Positions 6,157-6,306 of a DNA stretch of 6,306 nucleotides are shown here, piece after piece. The notes beneath the pieces are model-generated. The model was not told the origin of the DNA and searched no databases. It saw only the letters and a list, made by a program, of their open reading frames with translations. This DNA comes from an uncultured Clostridium sp. (GTDB lineage Bacteria; Bacillota; Clostridia; TANB77; CAG-508). The number at the start of each line of letters is the position of its first letter. Within the stretch, counting starts at the first letter, position 1. The stretch is from positions 1 through 6,306 of the forward strand of contig URWN01000059.1 in the NCBI GenBank assembly GCA_900551615.1, in the 5' to 3' direction. The position numbers were made by a program, and so were the translations under genes.

Positions 6157-6306
6157 GGAGATTTTTTAAATAAATATAATTTCTGTTTTATTAAAAAATT
6201 TACAATATATTTTAAAACATAAATAATACTTTCACCATTAAAACCAGAAAAACTAAATAATAATAAAGGAAAACACAAAATAAAAAATAAAAATATTTTA
6301 ACATTT
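6153..6306 (-). CDS. Possible 3' end of a leftward gene (hydrophobic C-terminus)
   Basis: Read leftward from the window edge, one frame stays open for about 50 codons to a TGA at 6155-6153. It begins NVKIFLFFILCFPLLLFSFS and continues GFNGESIIYVLKYIVNFL before a basic end, KKSP. That would suit a membrane segment followed by a cytoplasmic tail. The stop falls directly on the -35 box of the next promoter, a plausible gene boundary. Against it, T-rich strands produce Phe/Leu/Ile frames by chance, and no family is recognised. If it is not coding, 6157-6306 is simply AT-rich DNA with nothing visible. Confidence 0.25.
   Translation of the reverse strand, partial: NVKIFLFFILCFPLLLFSFSGFNGESIIYVLKYIVNFLIKQKLYLFKKSP

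Noticed and set aside
1..6306. CRISPR arrays, tRNA or rRNA genes, transposases
   Set aside because: No regularly spaced direct repeats, no tRNA cloverleaf or CCA end, no rRNA sequence and no transposase frame were found on either strand.

Overview
This is an AT-rich bacterial window read with the standard bacterial code: all Trp codons in the recognised genes are TGG and the gene ends are TAA or TAG. The primosome-type pair (a DnaD/DnaB-domain protein followed by a DnaI/DnaC-type helicase loader with a CxxC...CxC motif), the GyrA type and the strong Shine-Dalgarno sites point to Bacillota, most likely an uncultured gut-type clostridial lineage. The lineage is inferred; nothing here fixes the species.

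Left part (1-1295, + strand). The window opens inside a protein with a C-type-lectin / FGE-sulfatase-like fold. Its last ~45 codons look like the variable region (VR) of a diversity-generating retroelement (DGR): about 53% G+C against 32% just upstream, full of TAC and AGC codons, and ending GFRPLLFV. No reverse transcriptase, Avd gene or template repeat lies in the window, so any DGR would act from elsewhere. After the stop comes a ~155-nt block (678-833) of strong and partly competing stem-loops ending in an intrinsic terminator. An A-rich gene-free stretch and a 70-residue hypothetical protein follow.

Middle (1296-3960, + strand). gyrA, complete at 818 aa, has its own promoter (TTGCAA-17-TATAAT) with a small dyad over the -35 box. 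It ends in a strong terminator. Codon choice changes near its 3' end.

Right part (3990-6306, - strand, convergent with gyrA). A two-gene replication-initiation operon is read leftward from a clear promoter (TTGAAT-17-TATAAT): first the DnaD/DnaB-like protein, then the helicase loader. The loader gene carries one extra base exactly inside its Walker A motif, so it is a pseudogene, an unusual recoding case or a sequence error. Back-to-back terminators separate the operon from gyrA. At the right edge a short hydrophobic reading frame may be the 3' end of another leftward gene.

Functionally, gyrase and the helicase-loading proteins both serve chromosome replication. The lectin-fold gene with its structured 3' region is the accessory element and the most interesting part of the window.
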